A DNA stretch of 64,000 nt from JAWVFM01 sp963843315 (GTDB lineage Bacteria; Actinomycetota; Thermoleophilia; Solirubrobacterales; 70-9). The DNA lies in the NCBI GenBank assembly GCA_963843315.1, contig CAWJJU010000007.1:245093-309092 (forward strand), in the 5' to 3' direction. Positions 34,977-45,367 of the stretch are shown in pieces. Each line of letters starts with the position of its first letter. Within the stretch, counting starts at the first letter, position 1. The position numbers and the translations under genes are program-made. Below the pieces are notes generated by a model that was not told where the DNA came from, made no database searches, and saw nothing but the letters and a program-made list of their open reading frames with translations.

Positions 34977-35441
34977 ATGTACCGCTTCAGCCGCTCCATA
35001 TATAGGGAGCTGGCGCCGCTGGTCATTGAGGACGATGCGGACCCCGCGGGGTGCCGCAACAAAATCAGGGTGCTGGACGCCTGCGAGGGAACGATTCGCC
35101 GCATGACGTGCGACGGTCGGTATTTCGCCAGGCCCGCAAGGTCGCTGTTCAACGAGGTTCGTTGTGACTTCGCAATGAGGGACCAACTGAAGGTCTGGCG
35201 CGTGATCGAAACGAACATCGCGCTGGCCCTTGAGCACCTCTCGAAGCTGCCGGAGGGGGCAATCCTCGACGGCGTGCCTCGGCAATGCCACGCGCACACC
35301 CGCAAGGGGACGCCGTGTCAGCGCGAGCCGCTGCCGGGAAGGGATTACTGCCCCTCCCACAAGCATCTCGAGGACACGTTCGATGCGACCGAGGTCGAGA
35401 TCGAGCCCGTGTTCGCGGAGAAGGAGCTCGTCGCCGCGTAA
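34977..35441 (+). CDS. Conserved hypothetical protein with C-terminal zinc-knuckle
   Basis: 154 residues. N-terminal MYRFSRSIYRELAPLVIEDD, then a helical middle (FARPARSLFNEVRCDFAMRD; IETNIALALEHLSKLPEG), and a C-terminal motif CHAHTRKGTPCQREPLPG followed by DYCPSH. The CxxxTxxGxPCxxxxxPGxxxCxxH pattern is a small zinc-binding knuckle found in many phage and actinobacterial proteins. The tail is acidic. It has its own strong promoter (34869-34896) and AGGGGG ribosome site, so it is probably well expressed. No function can be assigned. Confidence 0.7.
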   Translation: MYRFSRSIYRELAPLVIEDDADPAGCRNKIRVLDACEGTIRRMTCDGRYFARPARSLFNEVRCDFAMRDQLKVWRVIETNIALALEHLSKLPEGAILDGVPRQCHAHTRKGTPCQREPLPGRDYCPSHKHLEDTFDATEVEIEPVFAEKELVAA

Positions 35442-35462
35442 GCGGACGAATAAGTTGAGCCC

Positions 35463-37423
35463 ATGCTCCTGGGCGTGGACGTCGGCGGAACCTTCACGGA
35501 CGCGGTCGTCTACGACGGAAACGGGCTTCACACCGCCAAATCGCCAACCACGCCCTCGGACCAGTCCGAGGGCGTGATGGCGGCGGTGGGCGCGGCACTC
35601 GCAAAGGCGGGAGCCGCGCCCACCGAAGTGCGGTCGTTCGCCCACGGGATGACCGTGGGGACGAACGCGCTGCTCACGCTCGGGGGCGCGCGCACCGCCC
35701 TGGTCGCGACGGCCGGGTTCACCGACCTGCTGGAGATCGGACGTCAGAACCGCCCCAGCCTCTACCACCCGTGCGCGCCGAAGCCCGAGTCGCTCGCGGC
35801 GGTCGCGATCGCCGCCGACGAGCGCGTGGGGCCGCACGGAGTGGTCGAGGCGATGGGCGATGCGGAGCCGGGCCGCATCGTCGAGGCCGTGCGCTCCAGC
35901 GGTGCCGAATCCGTTGCGATCTGCCTGCTCTTCTCCTACGTGGAGCCGGCCCACGAGCGCGCGATCGCCAAGCGCCTGCGCGAGGAGCTTCCCGGGGTCC
36001 ATGTGTCCGCCTCGCACGAGGTGCTGCCGCAGTTCCGCGAGTACGAGCGGTGCTCGACGACGGTGGTCGACGCCTACCTGGCGCCCCTGCTCGAGGCGTA
36101 CCTGGGCCGCCTCGCCGGACGCGCCGACGAGGCCGGCCTGCCCGAGCCGGCGCTGATGCGCTCCTCCGGAGGCCTTGCCGAGCTCGACGAGGCGCGCAGC
36201 TCGGGCGCCTGGAGCGTGCTGTCCGGCCCGGCCGGAGGCGCGGTGGGCGCGGCGCTGCTGGCGGGAGGCGAGAGCGCGATCGGCCTGGACATGGGCGGCA
36301 CGTCGTGCGATGTGTGCGTGGTCGAGGAGGGCAGGGTGCGCCGCGCACCGTCGCGCGAGATCGACGGGCGGCCGATCCAGCTGCCGATGGTCGACGTTCA
36401 CACGGTGGGCGCCGGTGGGGGATCGATTGGGTGGGTGGACCACGGCGGCGCCCTGCGGGTGGGCCCGCGATCGGCGGGCGCCGAGCCGGGGCCGGCGTGT
36501 TACGGGCGCGGCGGCGCCGAGCCGACGGTGACCGACGCCAACCTGGCGCTCGGCTATCTGGCCGCCGACTCCACGCTCGCAGGCGGGGTGAGCCTCGACG
36601 GCGACGCCGCCCTCGCGGCGCTTCGCCGGGTCGGCGAGCAGGTGGGGCTGGGAGAGCTGGAGGCGGCGGAGGGAATCGTGCGGGTGGCAAACGGCGAGAT
36701 GGCCAGGGCGGTTCGCGTGGTCACCGTCGAGCGCGGCATCGATCCGCGCCGCTTCGCGCTCATGGCGTTCGGGGGAGCGGGGCCGATGCACGCTGCGGCT
36801 CTGGCCTCGGAGCTCGGGATCGAGCGCATCCTGTGCCCGCGGGCAAGCGGCGTGCTCTCGGCGCTCGGGCTCGTGGCGTCGGAGCGGCGCCGCGACACCG
36901 CCCGAACCGTGATGCTCGCCCGCGAGGAGCTCACGACGGAGCGCCTCGCCCGCGAGGTCCGCGACCTCCGCGACTCCATCGGCGCCGGGATGGAGGACGC
37001 GGAGGCGGAGGCGGCGTTCGACCTGCGCTACCGCGGCCAGGCATTCGAGCTGACCATCCCGGGCTCCGAGGCGCCGGACCCGGCCGACCTGGTGGAGGCG
37101 TTCGAGTCCGAGCACGAGCGCCGTTACGGTCACCGTGGCGAGCCTGGCGACGCGGAGCTCGTGAACGTGCGGCTCGCGCTCAGGGTCCCCGGTCCCGGCG
37201 TCGCTCCGGCGGCGGCCGACGGTGGCGACCTTCGCAAGCTGCGGCGCCGCGCCCGGTTCGGCCGCGAGTGGCACGAGGCGGAGGTGGTGCGCGGCGAGCC
37301 CCCGGCGGGCCTGCAGGCGGCGGGCCCGTGCGTCTTCGAGCTGCCCGAGGCGACGCTGGTGGTGCCGCCCGGCTGGCAGGCGAGCGTGGACGAAAGCGGC
37401 ACGGTGATCGCCGAGGTGGGCCG

Positions 37424-37427
<4 letters not shown>
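35463..37427 (+). CDS. hyuA: Hydantoinase/oxoprolinase family protein A subunit (ATP-dependent)
   Basis: 654 residues. ASKHA-type N-terminus LLGVDVGGTFTDAVVYDGN, HGMTVGTNALLTLGGARTALV, the PSLYHPCAPKPESL segment, LDMGGTSCDVCVV, GAGGGSIGWVD, SAGAEPGPACYGRGGAEPTVTDANL and RFALMAFGGAGPMHA. These define the A subunit, which uses ATP to open hydantoin, 5-oxoproline or acetophenone-type substrates with subunit B. Start ATG 35463 has TAAGTT 6 nt upstream. Coupled to hyuB by an ATGA overlap. Confidence 0.92.
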
Positions 37428-38926
<1,499 letters not shown>

Positions 38927-38959
38927 GCAAGAGCCACTTGTAACGAGGTCGCACAAACC

Positions 38960-38987
38960 TTGACTTTCGATTTGGCTTCCCTACAAT
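38960..38987 (+). promoter_or_regulatory. Canonical -35/-10 promoter
   Basis: TTGACT (38960-38965), 16-bp spacer, TACAAT (38982-38987), the best sigma-70 promoter in the window. It starts 34 bp after the hyuB stop and implies a ~78-nt, strongly C-rich leader before ATG 39073 that has no Shine-Dalgarno. Confidence 0.7.
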
Positions 38988-39072
38988 CGGCCACCCGGTC
39001 GAGCCCCAGACGCCCCCGGCGCCACTCCCAGAGGCCGACCGCTACATCCCACCCCCCCAACCGACTTCGAAT

Positions 39073-39702
39073 ATGCCTGTCGCTTTCAAGGAATGGGCCG
39101 TTACGGTCCGCGCACTCGCCGAGGGCGAGCAGCTCGTGACGATGCGCAAGGGCGGCATCCGCGAGGAGAACAAGAACTTCGAGCTCGAACACGAGCGGTT
39201 CTTCCTCTACCCGACCTTCGACCACCAGCGCAACGACCTCGTCCGCGAGTCCCACCACCCCGAGCTGCGCCGCGCACTCGAGGAGGGCGTGTGGCCCGAC
39301 GAGGAGCCGCCCCCCAGGGCGCTGCTTCGCGACGGTGGCATCCCGCAGCCCGACCGCGTGCGCATCCGCGCCTGGGCCGAGGTGTCCGACCACTGGACCA
39401 CCGACGACCCGCGCATCGTCGACTCCCTCTCCCCCTTTCACATCTGGACTCAGGACTACGCGATGAAGCGCCTGGCCTGGAAGCGGCGTCATCCCCTGCA
39501 CGTCCTGCTGCTGAGGGTGCATCGCATCCCCCGCCCCGTCACGGTGCGGGTCCGCGACGAGTACCACGGCTGCCACTCGTGGGTCGACATCGACCGCGAC
39601 CTCCCGTTCGAGGGCACTCCCGTCATGGCCGACGAGGAGTTCGTCCGCGCCGCCGCGGAGATCCGCGAGGTTTGCGGCGAAGCGGAACCGGTCCTCGCCT
39701 AG
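39073..39702 (+). CDS. DUF1802 family protein
   Basis: 209 residues. Opens FKEWAVTVRALAEGEQLVTM then RKGGIREENKNFELEHERFFLYPTFDHQ, the DUF1802 pattern (AL-EG-Q-I-LLRKGGI-E). Later HPLHVLLLRVHRIPRPVTV and DEYHGCHSWVDI are also typical. Function is unknown; the conserved Arg-Lys-Gly-Gly loop suggests nucleotide or nucleic-acid binding. Driven by the promoter at 38960-38987 and ended by a strong terminator at 39753. Confidence 0.85.
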   Translation: MPVAFKEWAVTVRALAEGEQLVTMRKGGIREENKNFELEHERFFLYPTFDHQRNDLVRESHHPELRRALEEGVWPDEEPPPRALLRDGGIPQPDRVRIRAWAEVSDHWTTDDPRIVDSLSPFHIWTQDYAMKRLAWKRRHPLHVLLLRVHRIPRPVTVRVRDEYHGCHSWVDIDRDLPFEGTPVMADEEFVRAAAEIREVCGEAEPVLA

Positions 39703-39752
39703 CGGCGAGAACCTAATAACCGCCGGCTCCTCCGCTCTCGCCTGAACCTATT

Positions 39753-39783
39753 GCGCGCGGCTACGCCGCGCGCTTCTTTATTG
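39753..39783 (+). terminator. Rho-independent terminator
   Basis: Nine-bp stem GCGCGCGGC (39753-39761), loop TAC, GCCGCGCGC (39765-39773), then TTCTTTATT. It lies 50 bp after the DUF1802 stop. Confidence 0.85.
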
Positions 39784-39839
39784 AGCTTCCGCGTCCGGGG
39801 CCGGCGGGTTAGGGCTCGGTGCCGGTAGAACACCCTGCT

Positions 39840-40778
39840 GTGGCTGATCTCTTCTCACTGATTCGGGCTGCCAAGCGCGCGCTTGTGCTCGGGATGGGCG
39901 GAGGTGGGGACGTTGTCGGGTCGCTCGCGGTCGCGCGGGCCTGTGAGGCGCTGGGGACCGAGGCGCGGCTCGGCGGCGTTGCCTGGGAGCGCTTTCCGAT
40001 CGACCCGTATCCGGGGCCGCGCCCGGTTGCGGACATCCGCGGTGGGCGCGTCGTCGGCGAATGCGCGGTGCTGGCCAACGACGCCACCACGACGCCCGAG
40101 GGGGCCCGCTTCGCGGAATCCGGCATGGCGGAGCACCTCGGCGAGGAGGTGGCGCTGCTCGACGTCTCCGCCGGCGCGGAGGGGGCGGCCACCGGCCTCG
40201 CCGCGCTCGCCGGTGAGCTGGAGTGCGACCTGCTTGTCCTGGCCGACGTGGGCGGCGACGTGCTCGCTCACGGCGACGAGCCGGGGCTGGCCAGCCCGCT
40301 GTGCGACGCGACCGTCCTCGCGGGCGCTGCGCGCTGCGGCCTGCCCACCCTGCTGGCGGTGGCGGGCGCCGGCTGCGACGGGGAGCTGAGCCCGGCCGAG
40401 GTGCTGCAGCGCGCGGCCGAGCTGGCCCGCGGCGGCGCCTGGATCGGGACCCTCTCCGTGTCCCCGCCGGTCGCCGCCGAGCTGGAGGCAGCCGCGCGGG
40501 TCGTGCCCACGGAGGCGAGCGTGCAGATCATCCGCTGTGCCCAGGGCGAAACGGGCGAGGTGCCCATCCGCGGCGGGCGCCGTCACGTCGAGCTCACTCC
40601 GTTCGGGGCGATGATCCTGGTCTTCGACCCCCTGCTCGCCGCCGCCGCGGGTCTGCCCCTGACCGCGGCCGTCGCGGGATCGCGCTCGATCGAGGAGGGC
40701 CGCGCCGCGCTGGAGGCCCTGGGGGTGCGAACCGAGCTCGACTACGAGCGCGACCGCGCCCGCGAAGCCGCCGTCTGA
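39840..40778 (+). CDS. DUF1152 family protein
   Basis: 312 residues. The N-terminal RALVLGMGGGGDVVGSLAVA glycine loop is the hallmark of DUF1152, followed by GGVAWERFPIDPYPGPRPVADI, CDLLVLADVGGDVLAHGDEPGLASPL and a C-terminal EVPIRGGRRHVELTPFGAMILVFDP. The fold is Rossmann-like and no enzymatic activity is established. Start GTG 39840 is preferred to an upstream GTG at 39819, because TAGAAC lies 8 nt before it and the family begins near this point. Confidence 0.8.
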   Translation: MADLFSLIRAAKRALVLGMGGGGDVVGSLAVARACEALGTEARLGGVAWERFPIDPYPGPRPVADIRGGRVVGECAVLANDATTTPEGARFAESGMAEHLGEEVALLDVSAGAEGAATGLAALAGELECDLLVLADVGGDVLAHGDEPGLASPLCDATVLAGAARCGLPTLLAVAGAGCDGELSPAEVLQRAAELARGGAWIGTLSVSPPVAAELEAAARVVPTEASVQIIRCAQGETGEVPIRGGRRHVELTPFGAMILVFDPLLAAAAGLPLTAAVAGSRSIEEGRAALEALGVRTELDYERDRAREAAV

Positions 40779-40794
40779 ACCCCCAAAGCCGCCG

Positions 40795-40833
40795 TGGACG
40801 AGAAACGCAACCCATGTCCGCGTTTCTCGTCCA
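40795..40833. terminator. Perfect 14-bp inverted repeat
   Basis: TGGACGAGAAACGC (40795-40808), 11-nt loop, GCGTTTCTCGTCCA (40820-40833). Every base pairs. It begins 17 bp after the DUF1152 stop and ends about 38 bp before the promoter box of the acylase gene. It is most likely a terminator or mRNA end structure despite lacking a T tract. Confidence 0.6.
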
Positions 40834-40886
40834 TCACCGCGGGAACCGGCGTGAGGCCGGCGCGACGGAGTTAGACTCGCGGCCTC

Positions 40887-43655
40887 GTGCGAGGCTTCCG
40901 CTTCTTCGCCCTCATCGCTCTCTGCGCCCTCGCGTCGGCGGGAGCCCTCGCCGGCGACGCCTGGGCCAAGGCCCCCACCCCACAGCCGTACGGAACCCAC
41001 GACTCCGGCGGCTTTCGCAACGTGCTGCCGCCAGGCGAGAACGGCCTGGCGAACACCACGGACATCCTCCAGTTCGAGCTGAACCACACCTACCCCCCGC
41101 ACGCCCAGGACCAGCTGGGCATGTACGCCAACCTCCTCTACGCGGCGCCCGGTCTGAAGGCCTCGCAGGTCGACGACTACTACAAGGACGCCACCTTCGG
41201 CGTGAAGCCCGCGAACGTCGAACGCACCTACAGCCCGCGCGACGACGTGACGATCGAGCGCGACCAGTTCGGCGTGCCGCGCATCTACGGCAAGACGCGG
41301 GCGGGCGCGATGTTCGGGGCGGGCTACGCGGTCGCCGAGGATCGCCTGTTCTTCATCGACGCGCTGCGAAACGCCGGGCGCGCGCAGCTCTCGTCGTTCG
41401 CCGGCGGCAGCAACGCGGCGATGGACGAATCGGTCTGGGCCGACACCCCCTACACCGAGGCCGACCTGCAGCAGCAGTTCGACCAGGCCGACGACATCTA
41501 CGGGCACAACGGCGTGGTCATCCAGCGCGACGTGCGCAACTACATCGCGGGCATCAACCAGTACATCGACGAGGCCTGCGTGAACCCGCTGAAGATGCCC
41601 GGCGAGTACGCGCTGATCAATCAGCCCGCATATCCCTGCACCCATCCGTGGAAGCCCACCGACGTCCTGTCGATCGGGTCGCTCGTGGCCGGGATCTTCG
41701 GGAAGGGCGGCGGCGGCGAGCTGAGCTCGGCCCTCACCCTCGAAGCGCTTCAGAAGCGCTTCGGCGCGAAGCGGGGCCAGCGCGTGTGGGAGGACTTCCG
41801 CTCGCAGAACGACCCGGAGGCGCCAACCACGGTCCACCACAAGCGGTTCCCCTACGAGAAGACGCCGAAGCACCCGAAGGGCGTCGCCATGCCCGACGCG
41901 GGCTCGGTGCAGTTCTCCAACGTGGTGCAGTCGAAGGCCGGAAGCCCGGTCGCGAAGGCAGCGGCCCAGCCTGGGCGCTTCCCCGATACCGACCTGCTGG
42001 CGCCGCTTCGCGAGCACACCGACGAGTCCAACGCCCTGCTCGTCTCGGGGCGGGAGTCGCGCAGCGGCCACCCGCTGGCCGTCTTCGGGCCTCAGGTCTC
42101 CTACTTCACGCCGCAGATCCTGATGGAGGAGGAGATCCACGCCCCCGCGGGCCACGGCGAGCCCGCCCTCGACGCGCGCGGCGCCGCCTTCCCCGGAACC
42201 AACCTCTACGTGCAGCTCGGCCACGGGCGCAACTACGCGTGGAGCGCGACCTCGGCGAGCCAGGACATCACCGACACCTATGCCCTGAAGCTCTGCGAGC
42301 CCGGCGGCGGCACACCGTCGCTTTCGTCCAGCGGCTACGTCTACAAGGGCCATTGCGTGCCCTTCGAGACCATGACGCGCAACATCTCCTGGCTGCCCAG
42401 CGCGGGCGACCAGACGCCACCCGGCTCGGAGACTCTCGTGAGCTACCGCTCGAAGCTCGGCATCGTCATCGCGCGGGCGACCATCCGCGGCAAGCCCTAC
42501 GCCTACACGCGCCTTCGCGACACCTACAAGCACGAGGTCGACCCCACCGTGCTCGGCTTCTCGCAATTCAACGAGGCGAAGCACATGTCCACGCCGCAGA
42601 GGTTCATGCACTCGGCCTCGAACGTCGCCCTGACGTTCAACTGGCTCTACATCAACCGCAAGCACATCGCCTACTTCAACTCCGGGCAGAACCCGCAGCG
42701 CCCGGGTGACGTCGACCCGAACCTGCCGGTGAAGGGCAAGCAGAAGTTCCTTTGGAAGGGCTACAACCCGGACGCCCCGCAGTTCTCGTTGAAGAACCTG
42801 CGCCATCAGCTCTTCCACGGCCACCCGAACGTGGTCGACCAGCGCTACATCACGAGCTGGAACAACAAGCAGGCGCCGGGCTACAGCGCGGCCGACGGCC
42901 AATACGCCTACGGGCCGCAGTTCCGCAGCCAGGCGCTCGACGACAACATCCGCAAGGGCATCCGGGGTCCCAAGAAGATGACCCTGCCCAGGCTGATCTC
43001 CGCGATGGAGGACGCGGGCACCGTCGACGACCGCGGGCCGTACGACCTTCCCTACGTGTTCAGGGTGATCGGCCATCACGGGACCCCGGCCGAGCGCGGC
43101 GCGATCAGCACCCTGAAGGCATGGGTGAAGGCGGGCTCGCACCGCATCGACCGCAACAAGGACGGCCACTACGACTCGGAGGCGGCGATCCGGATCGTCG
43201 ACGCGTGGTGGCCCAAGCTGGTCACGGCGGAGTTCAAGCCGACGCTCGGCAAGAAGGGCTTCGACTCCGTCCACTCCATGCTCGCCTTCGACGACCCCAA
43301 CCGCAACCAGCACCTCGGCTCGGCGTTCGACGGCGGCTGGTACGGCTACGTCTCGAAGGACCTCCGGACGGTCCTCGGCATGCACGTCCGCGGGCGGTAC
43401 TCGCGGGTGTACTGCGGCCACGGCAAGCTGGGCGCCTGCCGCAAGGCGCTGCTGTCGTCGCTCGACGACGCGCTGGCCCACGACTCCGACGCGGAGATCT
43501 ACCCCGAGGGCTCCTGCACGATGTTCGGCAACATCCAGGGCACCCCGCAGACCTGCTCGGACTTCATCCACTTCCGCGCGCTGGGCGCCGTGACCCAGCC
43601 AGAGGTCCCCTGGGTGAACCGCCCGACGTTCCAGCAGGCGGTCGAGATCAAGTAG
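40887..43655 (+). CDS. Secreted penicillin acylase-family Ntn hydrolase
   Basis: 922 residues. Signal peptide (~1-27), then the alpha part with VTIERDQFGVPRIYGKTRAGAMFGAGYAVAEDRLF, the processing site at HTDE/Ser381-NALLVSGRESRSGHPLAVFGPQ (Ser381 would become the N-terminal nucleophile of the beta chain), and beta-chain motifs NLYVQLGHGRNYAWSATSASQDITDTYA and FNWLYINRKHIAYFNSG. This is the layout of penicillin G acylase/acyl-homoserine-lactone acylases; larger (~920) members with this C-terminus occur in Actinobacteria. Substrate unknown. Start GTG 40887 has TAGACT 9 nt upstream. Confidence 0.93.
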   Translation: MRGFRFFALIALCALASAGALAGDAWAKAPTPQPYGTHDSGGFRNVLPPGENGLANTTDILQFELNHTYPPHAQDQLGMYANLLYAAPGLKASQVDDYYKDATFGVKPANVERTYSPRDDVTIERDQFGVPRIYGKTRAGAMFGAGYAVAEDRLFFIDALRNAGRAQLSSFAGGSNAAMDESVWADTPYTEADLQQQFDQADDIYGHNGVVIQRDVRNYIAGINQYIDEACVNPLKMPGEYALINQPAYPCTHPWKPTDVLSIGSLVAGIFGKGGGGELSSALTLEALQKRFGAKRGQRVWEDFRSQNDPEAPTTVHHKRFPYEKTPKHPKGVAMPDAGSVQFSNVVQSKAGSPVAKAAAQPGRFPDTDLLAPLREHTDESNALLVSGRESRSGHPLAVFGPQVSYFTPQILMEEEIHAPAGHGEPALDARGAAFPGTNLYVQLGHGRNYAWSATSASQDITDTYALKLCEPGGGTPSLSSSGYVYKGHCVPFETMTRNISWLPSAGDQTPPGSETLVSYRSKLGIVIARATIRGKPYAYTRLRDTYKHEVDPTVLGFSQFNEAKHMSTPQRFMHSASNVALTFNWLYINRKHIAYFNSGQNPQRPGDVDPNLPVKGKQKFLWKGYNPDAPQFSLKNLRHQLFHGHPNVVDQRYITSWNNKQAPGYSAADGQYAYGPQFRSQALDDNIRKGIRGPKKMTLPRLISAMEDAGTVDDRGPYDLPYVFRVIGHHGTPAERGAISTLKAWVKAGSHRIDRNKDGHYDSEAAIRIVDAWWPKLVTAEFKPTLGKKGFDSVHSMLAFDDPNRNQHLGSAFDGGWYGYVSKDLRTVLGMHVRGRYSRVYCGHGKLGACRKALLSSLDDALAHDSDAEIYPEGSCTMFGNIQGTPQTCSDFIHFRALGAVTQPEVPWVNRPTFQQAVEIK

Positions 43656-43659
43656 GAGT

Positions 43660-43718
43660 GCCACCGCCGCCGAGGGTGGCGGTGCTCCTTGAATCTATCC
43701 CGCAGGTACTCCTGCGGG
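43660..43718 (+). terminator. Two consecutive hairpins after the acylase gene
   Basis: A CACCGCC/GGCGGTG stem (about 43663-43685) followed by CTCCTTGAATCT, and then CCCGCAGG-TACT-CCTGCGGG (43699-43718). They fill the gap between the acylase stop and the promoter of the next gene, so they most likely end the acylase mRNA. Confidence 0.6.
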
Positions 43719-43752
43719 GTTAGGGCGCTGTCGGGTGGAATACCCTCGTCGT

Positions 43753-44559
43753 ATGGCATGGGTGGAAACAGAATCGCTCTCGTTCACGGCTCGGCATGAG
43801 AGCGAGGACGAGCCTGATGCGCAGCGCATCCTCGATGCGCTCGAGGACCTGCGGCTGCGGCTCGAGGAGCGCTTCGACGAGGCGCCCGACGACATCACCG
43901 TGATCGTGCACCCCACCCCGGGCTGGCTCGCCGCCGCCCATCCGTTCCTGCCCGCCGCGCGCCTGGCGGCCGCGCCGGCCGGGCGCCGGTATCTCGCCGG
44001 ATGGGCGATGGCCTCGGAGCTGCACGTGCTGAACGACGAGCACGCGGCCCGGCGAGCGGCGGGCGAGGACTCACTGGAGGCGCTGCTGCGCACCGCCGAG
44101 CGCCTCTACGTGCAGATCGTGCTCGGCGCGAACAACGGCGGACTGCCGCCCCCATGGGGGCCGCGGCGCTTTGCCCGCTACCTGCGCTGGGCCTGGCTGA
44201 TCGAGGGCGGCGCGCAGTACTTCGCCGGCCAGGTGTCGCTGTTTCGCGCCGCGGTCTCCACGCGGATGCGCCAGGGCGAGAGGCCCACGTTCCCGCCCTC
44301 GGCGCGCGACGCGATCATCCTCGGCGGGACGGTCTTCGACCTGCTCGAGCGCGAGCGCGGCCGCGACGCCTGCGCCCTGCTCGTCTCACGCCTTCCACGC
44401 GGCGGCGCCGAAAAGGCCCTGGAGATCGCCTTCGACTCCCGCTTCCGCGAGATCGAGGAGCTCTGGCGCCATTACCTTCGCGAGGTGCCCTCGAGGCGCT
44501 CCGACTCGTTCGGCGACCTCGACACCCTCGGCGACGACTTCGACTTCCACACGCGCTAG
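43753..44559 (+). CDS. Conserved hypothetical protein, gluzincin-like scaffold lacking HExxH
   Basis: 268 residues. The C-terminal half reads like a peptidase MA-type metalloprotease: a helix (RTAERLYVQIVLGANNGGLPP) followed by AWLIEGGAQYFAGQ, the usual downstream WLxEGxAxYF glutamate motif. However, the expected HExxH in the preceding helix is absent. N-terminal half: DEPDAQRILDALEDLRLRLEERF, then DITVIVHPTPGWLAAAHPFL. Start ATG 43753 has TACCCT 6 nt upstream. It is probably an inactive peptidase relative; the function is unknown. No signal peptide, so cytosolic. Confidence 0.7.
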   Translation: MAWVETESLSFTARHESEDEPDAQRILDALEDLRLRLEERFDEAPDDITVIVHPTPGWLAAAHPFLPAARLAAAPAGRRYLAGWAMASELHVLNDEHAARRAAGEDSLEALLRTAERLYVQIVLGANNGGLPPPWGPRRFARYLRWAWLIEGGAQYFAGQVSLFRAAVSTRMRQGERPTFPPSARDAIILGGTVFDLLERERGRDACALLVSRLPRGGAEKALEIAFDSRFREIEELWRHYLREVPSRRSDSFGDLDTLGDDFDFHTR

Positions 44560-44891
44560 CCGAGCAGCTGCCAGATCCCGTACGCGACCGCCGCGCCGGC
44601 CGCCAGCGCTGCCGCGAGCTTCGCGAACAGGCGCGAGGGCGGCTCGGCATAGGCGCTTGGCAGCGAGCCGACCGGCTGCACCGGCTCCTCCACGCCGAGC
44701 AGATCGCGCGCGTCGTCGGCCGCCTCATCGGCGACGAGGATGTCGCGGGGGCCGACCGCCAGCAGATCGAGAATGTCGAAGGCTCGGGTCGGGCGATCGA
44801 TGCTGGGAATTCCGGCGTCGTTCAGCGCCGCCTGCATCATCGCGGCCTCGGTGGGGTTGCGCGCGGTCGCGACCCGGACCAGACGCGCCAT
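44556..44891 (-). CDS. DUF2007-type putative signal-transducing protein with C-terminal membrane helix
   Basis: 111 residues. LVRVATARNPTEAAMMQAAL then NDAGIPSIDRP matches the small DUF2007 fold, and ILVADEAADDARDLLGVEE completes it. A C-terminal hydrophobic helix (LFAKLAAALAAGAAVAYGIW) anchors it in the membrane. ATG 44891 lies 4 bp after the stop of the JAMM gene, so the two are cotranscribed. Molecular role unknown. Confidence 0.75.
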   Translation of the reverse strand: MARLVRVATARNPTEAAMMQAALNDAGIPSIDRPTRAFDILDLLAVGPRDILVADEAADDARDLLGVEEPVQPVGSLPSAYAEPPSRLFAKLAAALAAGAAVAYGIWQLLG

Positions 44892-44895
44892 GGCC

Positions 44896-45291
44896 TCAGC
44901 CGAAGACCTCGAGCTCGACCTCTTCGACCTGCCCGTCGCGGATCGCGAAGGCCCTGACCACCGGCGAATCAGCATCGGCCAGCGAGCAGATGAACCACAG
45001 CGGATCGGGCCAGCCCCTCGCCAGGTTGACGTCGGTCTGCGACGGATAGGCCGCGCTCTTGGTGTGCGAGTGATAGATGCCGGCGAGCTCCTCCCCGGCG
45101 CCCTCGATCGCGTTCAGGAGCTTCACGGGGTTCGCGACCTCGAAGCGCAACGGGCTCGCGAACAGGTTCTCGGCCCGGTGGACGCTGGTGATCTCGCCGT
45201 CGCGACCGCCCATCAGCCCGCAGCATTCGTTCGGGGCGTCGTCGCGCGAATGGGCGACGATCTCGTCGTGAAGAGCGCGCGGGATTCGCAT
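44896..45291 (-). CDS. JAMM/MPN+ metalloprotease, Mec-like (CysO-cysteine peptidase)
   Basis: 131 residues. The full JAMM signature is present: Glu22, His74-Ser-His76, Ser84 and Asp87 in GIYHSHTKSAAYPSQTD, with NECCGLMGG early. The local sequence AYPSQTDVNLA closely follows M. tuberculosis Mec (AYPSRTDVKLA), which frees cysteine from the sulfur carrier CysO. A CysO-dependent type cysteine synthase is at 50903-51871, supporting this role, but no CysO gene is in the window. Start ATG 45291 has TAGCCT 7 nt upstream. Confidence 0.85.
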   Translation of the reverse strand: MRIPRALHDEIVAHSRDDAPNECCGLMGGRDGEITSVHRAENLFASPLRFEVANPVKLLNAIEGAGEELAGIYHSHTKSAAYPSQTDVNLARGWPDPLWFICSLADADSPVVRAFAIRDGQVEEVELEVFG

Positions 45292-45329
45292 CGCGCCGAG
45301 GCTACAAGGGCGCAGTTGCGGGCAAGGGT

Positions 45330-45358
45330 TTGCTAGTGAGCTAGTTCTCTGGTACAGT
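45330..45358 (+). promoter_or_regulatory. Promoter/operator of the GntR-YrbE operon
   Basis: TTGCTA (45330-45335), 17-bp spacer, TACAGT (45353-45358). The spacer contains CTAGTGAGCTAGT, a 5-bp direct repeat (CTAGT) that also forms CTAG-N4-CTAG dyads, followed by TTCTCTGGTAC. YtrA-type GntR regulators often bind such CTAGT-containing sites over their own promoter, so autoregulation is likely (inference). Confidence 0.5.
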
Positions 45359-45367
45359 GGCCCCGAG

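Noticed and set aside
39855..43664. Very long open frame (about 1,270 codons) on the minus strand opposite the acylase and DUF1152 genes
   Set aside because: It is antisense to two genes with clear family motifs; long open antisense frames are expected from the GC3 bias.
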